Positions 26,184-34,391 of a stretch of DNA of 64,000 nucleotides are shown one piece after another (position 1 is the first letter of the stretch; each line of letters starts with the position of its first letter). The notes below the pieces were generated by a model, which saw only the letters and a list, made by a program, of their open reading frames with translations, made no database searches and was not told where the DNA came from. Both the position numbers and the translations under genes were made by a program. Source of the stretch: JBLIRR01 sp049472395 (GTDB lineage: Bacteria > SZUA-182 > DTGQ01 > JBLIRR01); NCBI GenBank assembly GCA_049472395.1, contig JBLIRR010000009.1:135787-199786 (forward strand), given 5' to 3'.

Positions 26184-27803
26184 TTAAGAAGGCAAAGAGA
26201 AAAAAAATTTGCTTCCAATATTTTCCTCTGATTCTACCCATATCTGTCCTCCGTGCTTTTCCAGTATATTATATACTATGGATAATCCAACTCCCTCACC
26301 AGGACAGATATCAGGCTCCAACCGTTGAAATACCTGAAATATCTTTTTTTGGTATTTTTTGGCAATGCCTATACCATTATCCTCAACGCAGAATATCACC
26401 TCCTTTCCTTTTTGTTCTCCGGTAATACGAATAACTCCCGGCCGTCGTGGATGTAAATAATGTAGTGCGTTACCCACTAGATTCGAAAAAACCTGGTTTA
26501 TCTGATTTTCGTCGCCGCGCACAGAAGGAAGATTCCCCACTTTTATCTTCGTTTTGGTGTTTTTAATTTCTGTACCAAAATTTGATTTCACATTGAGAAT
26601 GATTTGATTAACATCCAGCTCTTTAATATTTATTTCTTCTTGTTTTAGGCGAGATAGTTTAAGCAGTGAATTTACAAGGTCTTCCATCTTAGAAGTTGCT
26701 GAATTGATAAAATGGAGGCATTCCGGCATATCTTCCCAATAAAGAGTATAAATTTCTTCCCGTATAGCCTTCGATACCTTTATTTTATTAAATATTTTAC
26801 CGAGCTCTTGAATATTTTCTTCAAGTTCTGCGGTAAAGCCTTTAAGATTTATGAGAGGGCTGCGAAGATCATGAGTGGTTATATACACAAAATCCTCCAA
26901 CTCTTTATTTTTTTCTTTAATTTCCCGATAGAGTTTCTTTAATTTTTCTTGAGACTGCTTAAGGTCTGTTATATCTTTAAAGGATTCAGCCACAGCGATG
27001 GGTCGATTGTTTTCATCATAAATACAACTTGCATTCAAAATGCAATAGGCTTTCGTGCCATCCGTGCGGATTCTCTCTGTCTCCTCCTCAATCCGTTCTA
27101 CTTTTCCGGATAGCAGTTTTTTTAAATTGCAATGAGGGGTATCGCACGCAGGAGTAGTGAATACTTCATAACATTTTTTATGGAGACACTCATCACTGCG
27201 AACGAGGGCCAAATCCTCAAATGTTTTATTAATGCTTATTATATTAAAATCCTTATCAATGATTCTAATGCCTTCGCCAGATATGGAATATATCTGATCA
27301 ATTTCTTGTCGAGCACGTGTGAGTTCTTTTTCTAATCTTTTATATTTATTGGATTCAATCAAGAATTGATCGAGGAGAGCATTAAAGTTTCTCTCGAATC
27401 GCTCCATGGAGAAATTGTTGTATTTCTTTAAACCTTTCTCTGATGTAACGAGTTTATTTATTTTATTATCAACGTGCAGAAGCGGACGAAGCAGTATGCG
27501 ATAAAGTGTTGGGCTCAAAAGGATGATAAGAATTACCATACCAAGGTTGATGAGAAAAAAAGATACACCTAAGAAAATATATGTACGGGCTATTTGCCTG
27601 TCAATTTTTGTATAGGGGCTCTTCACTGCGTCCGAGAGTTTTATTGTCGGCTCGGTATGATGAATTATATCTAATTGAGTATGAATAGTCTGACTAATAT
27701 TCTTTAATTCGAATATAAATAAACAAAGCATTATTCCTATAACACATAAAGGAATAATAATTATTATCAGGGCCAGTTTGTGATTATTGTCATTAAAAGC
27801 CAT
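26184..27803 (-). CDS. PAS-containing membrane histidine kinase (Cph1-like kinase core)
   Basis: 539 residues: two transmembrane helices (about 9-31 and 73-98) enclosing a short periplasmic loop, a linker, a PAS domain (about 165-285) with a cysteine-containing loop CYEVFTTPACDTPHCNL, then HisKA with H-box YITTHDLRSPLINLKGF and an HATPase domain (VFSNLVGNALHYLHP, VEDNGIGIAKKYQ, GEGVGLSIVYNI). The H-D-L-R-S-P-L type is the family that pairs with Rcp1-like regulators such as the next gene. The PAS ligand is unknown; the cysteine loop might bind metal or a cluster, but that is speculation. Confidence 0.88.
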   Translation of the reverse strand: MAFNDNNHKLALIIIIIPLCVIGIMLCLFIFELKNISQTIHTQLDIIHHTEPTIKLSDAVKSPYTKIDRQIARTYIFLGVSFFLINLGMVILIILLSPTLYRILLRPLLHVDNKINKLVTSEKGLKKYNNFSMERFERNFNALLDQFLIESNKYKRLEKELTRARQEIDQIYSISGEGIRIIDKDFNIISINKTFEDLALVRSDECLHKKCYEVFTTPACDTPHCNLKKLLSGKVERIEEETERIRTDGTKAYCILNASCIYDENNRPIAVAESFKDITDLKQSQEKLKKLYREIKEKNKELEDFVYITTHDLRSPLINLKGFTAELEENIQELGKIFNKIKVSKAIREEIYTLYWEDMPECLHFINSATSKMEDLVNSLLKLSRLKQEEINIKELDVNQIILNVKSNFGTEIKNTKTKIKVGNLPSVRGDENQINQVFSNLVGNALHYLHPRRPGVIRITGEQKGKEVIFCVEDNGIGIAKKYQKKIFQVFQRLEPDICPGEGVGLSIVYNILEKHGGQIWVESEENIGSKFFFSLPS

Positions 27804-27967
27804 TAATACAGATTTTCCTCACCCCTCGTCCAGAACCGGCATGGCTCAGGTTCTTTTCAAAGATATCTTGCACTGATAATCTCTCTAAACTTAACTCGAT
27901 CGGTAAGCATTAATAAAGATTATAGTCAAAATATACTATCAGAACTCATTAAAATAAGCAAATATTT

Positions 27968-29530
27968 TTAATTAAGCACTTCTTTAGTGTTCTTAAGTTG
28001 CCTCATGGCTTCAGGGATGAACGCTATTAAATCTGTCGCCAGTAAGGATGGTTCTCCCTTTACTTGTGCTGCAAGGTCTCCGGCAAGACCATGGAGAAAA
28101 ACTCCACTCAATATTGCATCCTGGGGGGATAGTCCCTGAGAAAGAAATCCGGTAATCATGCCGGTCAATACATCGCCCATCCCTCCTGACGCCATGCCGG
28201 GATTGCCGGTAGGATTGACCATGATCTTTCCGTCAGGGGTCGCAATCAAGGTACGATATCCCTTAAGAGCGACAAATATTTTGTATTTTTTACTGAAGTT
28301 GTTGAGGATTTCAAGACGCTCGTGCATTAGTTCTGAAACGCCTATTCCCAGAAGACGAGCCATTTCTCCCGGATGTGGTGTCAGGATGGGGACTGCTTTG
28401 GCCCCCGAGAATACATCCAGTTGATTGACCAGACAATTGAGCCCATCTGCATCAATTACCATAGGTTTATGGAGGGTTTTGAGTATCTCTGTCACAAGTT
28501 CTTTGGTTCTTGAATGCGTGGAAATACCTGGCCCCAGTCCCACGGCTGATATGGAGGGGATAATTTTTTCAATTAAAGGCCATGCATATTCTGAGAGGGT
28601 ACCTTCTTCTGTTTCAGGGAGAGGAAGCGTCATAGCCTCGCTCAGTTTTGCAGCGAGAATGTAAGAGAGACTTTCTGGATGTGCGACCGTTACAAGGCCG
28701 GCGCCTGTCCGTAGAGCTCCTTGCGCAGCAAGATATGCTGCTCCTGATTTTCCCTTGGAGCCTGCAATTATTAAGCAATGGCCATAGGTTCCCTTATGGG
28801 TAAAGGGATCACGATCCTTAAAGAGTTGTGATATACGGGTCGCTTCAACAAGTTCTAAAGAATCGCTGCTTTTTTGAGAGACTATGTGGGGGATGCTGAT
28901 GTCGACAATTCTCACTTTGCCAACCCTTTGCATGGCTGGCGGAAGGATATGAGAAATTTTAGGAAGAGCGAAGGTTACTGTCATATCAGCGCACACTGAT
29001 GGTTCAAAGACAGCAGGGCTGTCAGCTGAAAGACCAGAGGGGATATCAACCGAAATAATTGGTTTATTCAGGGAGTTTAAAGCTTCTATTATCTGTCCGA
29101 GAAAGCCTCTCACCGGTGGTTGAAATCCAGTACCAACGAGAGCGTCAACAATTATATGATCTTCTTTGATTCTCTCTAAAAGGGATGACAGATCTTCCCT
29201 GACTATATAAGGTGTATGGCCCATTTTATATAAAATGTCAAGGTTTATTTTCGCATCCCCTTTTATTCGTTCAGGATCTGCACATAAAAAGAGATCCACA
29301 CTTATTCCGCGGTTAATAAGATGTCGCCCAATGACAAAACCATCACCTCCATTGTTCCCTCCTCCACAGCAGATGCCAATCCGTTTTCCTTGAAGATGGC
29401 CATATTCTGCGTACATGTGCTCTACAACGCCAACCCCGGCATTTTCCATAAGCACTACCCCAGGGATGCCTATATTTTTTATTGTTTCTTTATCCATATA
29501 CGCCATCTGATGGCCGGTTACAATCTGCAT
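27968..29530 (-). CDS. nnrDE: Bifunctional NAD(P)H-hydrate epimerase / ADP-dependent dehydratase
   Basis: Repairs hydrated NAD(P)H. N-terminal YjeF epimerase domain (about 1-215: CCGGGNNGGDGFVIGRHL, VDALVGTGF, SVDIPSGLSADSP) fused to the C-terminal ribokinase-like dehydratase (about 235-515: GSKGKSGAAYLAAQGALRTG, LGPGIST, DADGLNCL, LTPHPGEMARL, NPTGNPGMASGGMGDVLTG). 520 residues is the normal fused length. It lies 1 bp after the Mut7-C gene and downstream of rpsT on the same strand. Confidence 0.93.
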   Translation of the reverse strand: MQIVTGHQMAYMDKETIKNIGIPGVVLMENAGVGVVEHMYAEYGHLQGKRIGICCGGGNNGGDGFVIGRHLINRGISVDLFLCADPERIKGDAKINLDILYKMGHTPYIVREDLSSLLERIKEDHIIVDALVGTGFQPPVRGFLGQIIEALNSLNKPIISVDIPSGLSADSPAVFEPSVCADMTVTFALPKISHILPPAMQRVGKVRIVDISIPHIVSQKSSDSLELVEATRISQLFKDRDPFTHKGTYGHCLIIAGSKGKSGAAYLAAQGALRTGAGLVTVAHPESLSYILAAKLSEAMTLPLPETEEGTLSEYAWPLIEKIIPSISAVGLGPGISTHSRTKELVTEILKTLHKPMVIDADGLNCLVNQLDVFSGAKAVPILTPHPGEMARLLGIGVSELMHERLEILNNFSKKYKIFVALKGYRTLIATPDGKIMVNPTGNPGMASGGMGDVLTGMITGFLSQGLSPQDAILSGVFLHGLAGDLAAQVKGEPSLLATDLIAFIPEAMRQLKNTKEVLN

Positions 29531-29531
29531 A

Positions 29532-30002
29532 TTAGCTCTCCTTTCTCCAAAAAGATTTTATTTCATTTTCCATTTGAAAATAATGTGTTCCTGGCCAGTA
29601 AATACGCTTGCATTGAGTACATTGATAAAAATTACGTTGGATTTGAAATACATATTCGGGTATCCTGCTCTCTATCTTTTCTTTTTTTATGGGACTTAAA
29701 GGAATATTGCATTCGACACACCGGCTGAGAAAAATATTTTCCTGGAAATGTAATCCGAGCTCCTGGACTACTTGACGGATTTGTAACCGGAAATGATCGT
29801 CTTTTATAAATAGAGCTCTTCTGGTACCAATATTTTTATAGAGCCTTGTATTTCTGGTAAGGATAATTATTTCTGAGGTGAGAGTACGATCTGTCTGAAT
29901 GTCTGCCCATTTAATTCCTGTTTTCGAGTAAACTGCATCATATCCTAATATACGAAGCCACCGGGCAAGACGGCCCAGCATATTATCTACATAAAATTTC
30001 AT
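29532..30002 (-). CDS. Mut7-C RNase-domain protein with zinc ribbon
   Basis: 156 residues. The N-terminal half has the PIN-like Mut7-C start (FYVDNMLGRLARWLRILGYD) with acidic residues at D6 and D20, and TRNTRLYKN. The C-terminal half has two C-x2-C pairs (CVECNIPL and CTQCKRIYWPGTH) forming the zinc ribbon. The family is proposed to be RNA nucleases; no substrate is known. It is in an apparent operon rpsT, this gene, nnrDE. Confidence 0.85.
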   Translation of the reverse strand: MKFYVDNMLGRLARWLRILGYDAVYSKTGIKWADIQTDRTLTSEIIILTRNTRLYKNIGTRRALFIKDDHFRLQIRQVVQELGLHFQENIFLSRCVECNIPLSPIKKEKIESRIPEYVFQIQRNFYQCTQCKRIYWPGTHYFQMENEIKSFWRKES

Positions 30003-30011
30003 TGAAAACAG

Positions 30012-30302
30012 CTAGGCAGCGGTTTCCTTTTTGTCTTGAGCACCTAATGGTGCGATCTTTCGAGAAAGGCGTGATTTTTCTCTCGCTGCCTTATTTTTAT
30101 GGATGATTTTTTTTTGTGCCGCTTTATCAATCTTGGAGACTACTATTTTAAAAAGGTTCTGTGCTTCTTCGATATTTTTTTCTTTAATTAATTCTCCCAG
30201 TTTCTTTGTCGTTGTCTTAAGTTGGCTTTTCAAACTTCTATTTCTTAAATTTCTTTTTTTATCTTGACGCACGCTTTTTTTAGGTGACGCATGTTGAGGC
30301 AT
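30012..30302 (-). CDS. rpsT: Small ribosomal subunit protein bS20
   Basis: 96 residues, very basic and helical, with the bS20 start (PQHASPKKSVRQDKKRNLRN), KTTTKKLGELIKE and IIHKNKAAREKSRLSRKI. AAAGGAG precedes the ATG and a good promoter lies 54 bp upstream. bS20 binds the 5' domain of 16S rRNA early in assembly. Confidence 0.95.
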   Translation of the reverse strand: MPQHASPKKSVRQDKKRNLRNRSLKSQLKTTTKKLGELIKEKNIEEAQNLFKIVVSKIDKAAQKKIIHKNKAAREKSRLSRKIAPLGAQDKKETAA

Positions 30303-30355
30303 ATAGAACTCCTTTAATAATTGCTTTCAATTTTTATTCTTTATTAATGATGTAT

Positions 30356-30385
30356 ACTATAGCAAAATATATCATACTATGTCAA
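30356..30385 (-). promoter_or_regulatory. Promoter of the rpsT operon
   Basis: On the minus strand, TTGACA (30385-30380) and TATAGT (30361-30356) are separated by 18 bp, with rpsT starting 54 bp further on. The short repeat element copy 4 lies just upstream (30403-30468). Confidence 0.65.
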
Positions 30386-30402
30386 GATCATTGTAATTAC
30401 TA

Positions 30403-30468
30403 TAGCAATTCTAATTTTAGGCACATAACATGTGGCGAGGAATTTAACAGTCAAAATTAGAATTGCTG
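30403..30468. mobile_element. MITE-like element, copy 4: 66-bp derivative with target duplication
   Basis: It starts TAGCAATTCTAATTTTAG and ends CAAAATTAGAATTGCTG, the same terminal inverted repeats as the 248-bp copies, but the interior is reduced to about 30 bp. The flanks TAATTACTA (30394-30402) and TAATTATTA (30469-30477) match at 8 of 9, consistent with an old 9-bp target duplication. It lies between the divergent rpsT promoter and the glycosyltransferase gene. Confidence 0.75.
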
Positions 30469-30548
30469 TAATTATTAATAAGGGGGCAGTAAGAATTGTT
30501 AGAGATGATATTTTATGGTAAAATTTTACGACACCGAAGGGTACACAG

Positions 30549-31670
30549 ATGAATGTATTACATATAATAAATGTTCGTTGGTATAATGCGACTGCCTGGT
30601 ATGCGGTAAATTTGGCTCGCCTCCAGCAGAGTAATGGCGAAAACGTATGGCTTGTGGGACAGGGGCCTCATAGTCCCTCAGCAAAGAAGGCGATGGAGTA
30701 TGGCATCACTGTTGTGAATAATATTTATCTTAACACATACAATCCCATAACCTTATGGTTGGCATTTTGGCGATTGAAAAAGTTAATAACTCGCGAAAAA
30801 ATTGATATTGTGAATGCTCATCGTGGAGAAGGATTCTTTCTCATGGTGTTGGCCGCTTTTTTTTCACCCCACAAGGTCAAGATTGTTCGTACCCGTGGAG
30901 ATATCAGGTATCCCAAAAAATCATTCCTCAATAAAATACTCTATAAATATTTTGTGGATCTTCATATCGTGACTGGAATTTTTATGAAAAAATATTTTAT
31001 AGAAAAATTGTCTCTTCCTCCTGAAAAGATAAAGATTATTTATGGAGGCGTGGATGCTGATATATTTAAACCATTCCCTGAAGCTCGATCCACAATATTA
31101 AAAAAGTATAGATTACAGAATACGAGCATTTTAATTGGCATTGTGGCCCGCCTTGCTGCAGTGAAAGGACATACGGTGCTTCTTGATGCTTTTCAGAGTC
31201 TTTCCTTGAAATATCCGGCAGCTCGCCTTTTCCTTATAGGAGGCGAACGGGAAATCACGGTCCAGGATTTACGCAGAAGGGCCCATAGTCTGGGTATCGG
31301 AGATAAAGTGATAGTAACCGGCTATGTAGATGACATTGTGCCGTATATGGCCTCTTTTGATCTGGGGATTATTAGCTCCAGGGGGAGTGAGGCTGTATGC
31401 AGAGTTTTGATGGAAATGATGTCCGTGGGTATTCCCGTAATCGCTACGAAAGTGGGTTCTTTGCCTGAAATCATTGAGGAAGACACAGGGATTATTGTTG
31501 AGCCTGATAATTCGATGGCATTGGCGCAGGCTATGGATATGGCTCTCAAGAACGTATCGTGGAGGGAAAAAGCAGGGGAGGTTTCTCGAAAAAAAATTTT
31601 AGAAGCCCTTTCTAATCAGGTCTTTGTACAAAAAAGTCACGATGTGTATCAGGAGCTTTTTGCAATATAA
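30549..31670 (+). CDS. GT4-family glycosyltransferase
   Basis: 373 residues, GT-B fold. The C-terminal half has the family markers: GIVARLAAVKGHTVLLDAF (donor domain start), ARLFLIGGERE, VTGYVDDIVPYMASFDLGII and the E-x7-E motif around CRVLMEMMSVGIPVIATKVG-SLPEIIEEDTG. N-terminal NVLHIINVRWYNATAWYAV fits a nucleotide-sugar transferase that acts on lipid-linked or surface glycan. Substrate unknown; ATG preceded by weak purine run. It is followed 114 bp later by the RNase G/E gene. Confidence 0.88.
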   Translation: MNVLHIINVRWYNATAWYAVNLARLQQSNGENVWLVGQGPHSPSAKKAMEYGITVVNNIYLNTYNPITLWLAFWRLKKLITREKIDIVNAHRGEGFFLMVLAAFFSPHKVKIVRTRGDIRYPKKSFLNKILYKYFVDLHIVTGIFMKKYFIEKLSLPPEKIKIIYGGVDADIFKPFPEARSTILKKYRLQNTSILIGIVARLAAVKGHTVLLDAFQSLSLKYPAARLFLIGGEREITVQDLRRRAHSLGIGDKVIVTGYVDDIVPYMASFDLGIISSRGSEAVCRVLMEMMSVGIPVIATKVGSLPEIIEEDTGIIVEPDNSMALAQAMDMALKNVSWREKAGEVSRKKILEALSNQVFVQKSHDVYQELFAI

Positions 31671-31784
31671 CTTCATTTTGATTATAATTAATACTAGTTA
31701 AAATTTGAAAGGAGCCGAATAGAAGATAAATAAAACCTTATTACTCACAATTGAATTGAAAAATAAACTTGATGATGTGGAAAG

Positions 31785-34028
31785 ATGGAAGGAAAAAAGA
31801 TATTAATTAGTATTGACGGGGATGAGAGCAGAATTGCTTTAGTAAATAATGAAAAATTGGAGAATCTTCATATTGAGCTTATTAAAAAAGGCCGGATAGT
31901 AGGCAATATTTATAAAGGGATTGTAGCCAATATACAACCTGCGTTTCAAGCAGCCTTTATAGATTACGGCGCTGAAAGGAAGGGCTTCTTATCGATTAAC
32001 GATATTAATTTACAGCTTTATAAATCAACCTCATTGAGATCTTCTCATGGGAAACCCCCTATTCAATCAGTGCTTAAACATGGGCAGGCTATTATGGTTC
32101 AGGTTCTAAAAGAGCAGATTGGTCATAAGGGGGCTGCTTTAACCACAAATATTTCATTACCTGGTCGATTTTTAGTGTTTATGCCAAATAGCGATAAAGG
32201 GGGCATATCCAAAAAAATTGAGAATGAAGACCAGCGCAACAGATTAAAAGATTTATTAAAAGGCCTTGAGAATGAAGATGCCGCAATTATTGTGCGCACG
32301 GCAGGAATAGACCGAAGCCTTGTGGAGCTTAAAAAAGATTATCGAACGCTTCTTAGTCGGTGGCGGAAGATACAACAGCAGTTCAATCGTATGCAGCATC
32401 CGGGGATGATTTATGAAGAACAGAATATGGTTGTGAGGACACTCAGGGATTATTTTACCACTGATATTAATGAAGTTCTCATCAATGATGCAAATGCATT
32501 TCAGAAAGCATTAGAGCTGTTTAAAGATGTAATACCTCGTCAACAAAAGAAATTACGCCTTTTTGTGGGGGATGAACCTTTATTTTCAGCGTATGGGATA
32601 GAGGAACAGATTGAGCAGCTCAGTGTGAATAAGGTGCAGTTAAAGTCAGGAGGTAGTATCGTCATTGATACGACGGAAGCTCTCGTGGCAATAGATGTAA
32701 ATTCAGGAGCATCTAAACAAGAAAGTAAAATCGAGGAAACAGCCTTGCGGACAAATCTTGAGGCAGCATCTGAAATTGCCCGGCAACTTCGTTTGAGAAA
32801 TTTGGGGGGCTTGATAGTAATCGATTTTATTGATATGAATTTGCAGAAAAATAGAAAAAAGGTTATGCAAAGACTTGAAGAGGCCGTTTCTTCTGATAAA
32901 GCCAAATGTATCATTGATACAATTTCTCAATTTGGCCTTTTGGAGATGAGCAGACAGCGTATTGGATCTGAACTCTCGTATAAAGTGGAGAGTGTGTGTC
33001 CGACATGCGGTGGAAAGGGAAGCATACCATCTGTTATTACATCTGCGAATATTATACTGCGTAAGATAAGAGAACTAGCTGCAAAAGGCAATTTAACTCA
33101 AGTTCAAGCCAAATTACCCTTGGAGTTGGCAAATTATTTGCTAAACGAGAAGCGTGATTGTCTCAGGGACCTGGAATTGGAGTTTGATATTTTAATCCAA
33201 TTAACCGCCGACATCTCAGTGCCTCCGGGTCAGATACCAAAACTAGACGTAAAATTAATTATTCCACCTGGGGATGAAAAAGAACTTGAAATGAAAGAAC
33301 CAATAGTGTTTAAGAAGGATAACCACAAAAATCATCACAAAAAGAAAGAGAATGAGAAGAGAACAAAAGAGAGCACGAGTCAAAAGAAACAAACCTATGA
33401 TAATATAATACACAAAATTGCGGAGAACGATACGGCCAAGATTAAAAATGACGATAATAAAGACAGTGCTGAGAGGTCTTTGCTCATGCCTTCCTCTCAT
33501 GTGTTATCGGATAAGAATGAGAAAGAAATAAAAGATGAGAATGAAATTGAAGCCAAGAGCGAGCACATAGGAACAAATGAGAGCATAAAAGAGTATAACA
33601 CTATAGAGCACAATGAGATCTCCGATAAAAATAATTTTAAAAATAGTAATGACACGAAAGAAGAATTAGAACAGCACACAGAAGCGGTAGAAGAGGAGGG
33701 GATAGATCGAAAGGAGAGAGAAGCTCAAAAATACCACAGCGGAAGGCTTGCAACCCCTTTTGTAAAAGTTAGGCCTGCATCATGGCTTCGAGCTCGATTT
33801 GGCTCTCGAAGAGCAAAAGAGGTGAAAAAGGGCCTCCATGAGGAGGACGAAACTGAGCCAATCGCTGAAGTGATCTCTTTGGAGGATCAATCTGTAAAAC
33901 AAAAAAATTTTATACCGGATGATAAAATACTTCAACCAGAGGAAAATGTATCAAGCTTAGATGAGAAGGTGGATTGTCAGGAGGAGGAGAAGAACATAGT
34001 TGAGCACCATAATGAGATAACAGGCTAA
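31785..34028 (+). CDS. rng: Ribonuclease E/G family endoribonuclease with long charged tail
   Basis: 747 residues. S1 domain (about 35-130: GRIVGNIYKGIVANIQPAFQ... is at 32-51), then the RNase H/DNase I-like catalytic core with the two catalytic aspartates in AIDVNSGA and VIDFIDM, and the Zn-link CPTCGGKG at about 405-412. These cores handle 5'-monophosphate RNA and initiate mRNA decay or rRNA processing. The catalytic part ends near residue 490; the remaining 250 residues are low-complexity Lys/Glu-rich with a basic patch PASWLRARFGSRRAKEVKKG near 665-684, comparable in position to the RNase E scaffold. The symbol could equally be rne. The ribosome binding site is weak. Confidence 0.9.
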   Translation: MEGKKILISIDGDESRIALVNNEKLENLHIELIKKGRIVGNIYKGIVANIQPAFQAAFIDYGAERKGFLSINDINLQLYKSTSLRSSHGKPPIQSVLKHGQAIMVQVLKEQIGHKGAALTTNISLPGRFLVFMPNSDKGGISKKIENEDQRNRLKDLLKGLENEDAAIIVRTAGIDRSLVELKKDYRTLLSRWRKIQQQFNRMQHPGMIYEEQNMVVRTLRDYFTTDINEVLINDANAFQKALELFKDVIPRQQKKLRLFVGDEPLFSAYGIEEQIEQLSVNKVQLKSGGSIVIDTTEALVAIDVNSGASKQESKIEETALRTNLEAASEIARQLRLRNLGGLIVIDFIDMNLQKNRKKVMQRLEEAVSSDKAKCIIDTISQFGLLEMSRQRIGSELSYKVESVCPTCGGKGSIPSVITSANIILRKIRELAAKGNLTQVQAKLPLELANYLLNEKRDCLRDLELEFDILIQLTADISVPPGQIPKLDVKLIIPPGDEKELEMKEPIVFKKDNHKNHHKKKENEKRTKESTSQKKQTYDNIIHKIAENDTAKIKNDDNKDSAERSLLMPSSHVLSDKNEKEIKDENEIEAKSEHIGTNESIKEYNTIEHNEISDKNNFKNSNDTKEELEQHTEAVEEEGIDRKEREAQKYHSGRLATPFVKVRPASWLRARFGSRRAKEVKKGLHEEDETEPIAEVISLEDQSVKQKNFIPDDKILQPEENVSSLDEKVDCQEEEKNIVEHHNEITG

Positions 34029-34216
34029 AGTTTATTACACACAACATTTACAGGGGTGGGATTTTTTTCTGTTGTTACCTCGTGAGTACTAAAAATTTTT
34101 TCGAGATTCTGGTGAAGTATTCGAGTGAAATTTCGAAGCCATAACACTTTCTTTTTATCAAATTCAATAAAATCTGCCACTTCAATTTGGTTTAACTTTA
34201 CCTCTTTATGAAACAT
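34025..34216 (-). CDS. Small hypothetical protein (63 aa) with strong ribosome binding site
   Basis: AAAGGAG lies 6 bp before the ATG at 34216, an ideal translation start. The protein (MFHKEVKLNQIEVADFIEFD...) has mixed, plausible composition and no known domain. Its stop overlaps the RNase gene stop by 4 bp in convergent orientation. I do not recognise it. Confidence 0.5.
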   Translation of the reverse strand: MFHKEVKLNQIEVADFIEFDKKKVLWLRNFTRILHQNLEKIFSTHEVTTEKNPTPVNVVCNKL

Positions 34217-34391
34217 TATTAACTCCTTTATGTATGAGTATAGAAACTATGAATGAATACTTTTTTTATTTAAAGATGCAAATTTAATACCAGCAACGGA
34301 TGTGAAGAGATGAATCCTTTAAATTCAATAATGAACAATAAATAATGAAAAGAATTTGATTTTAATTTAATTTTATGTATTAATAGAGTTT

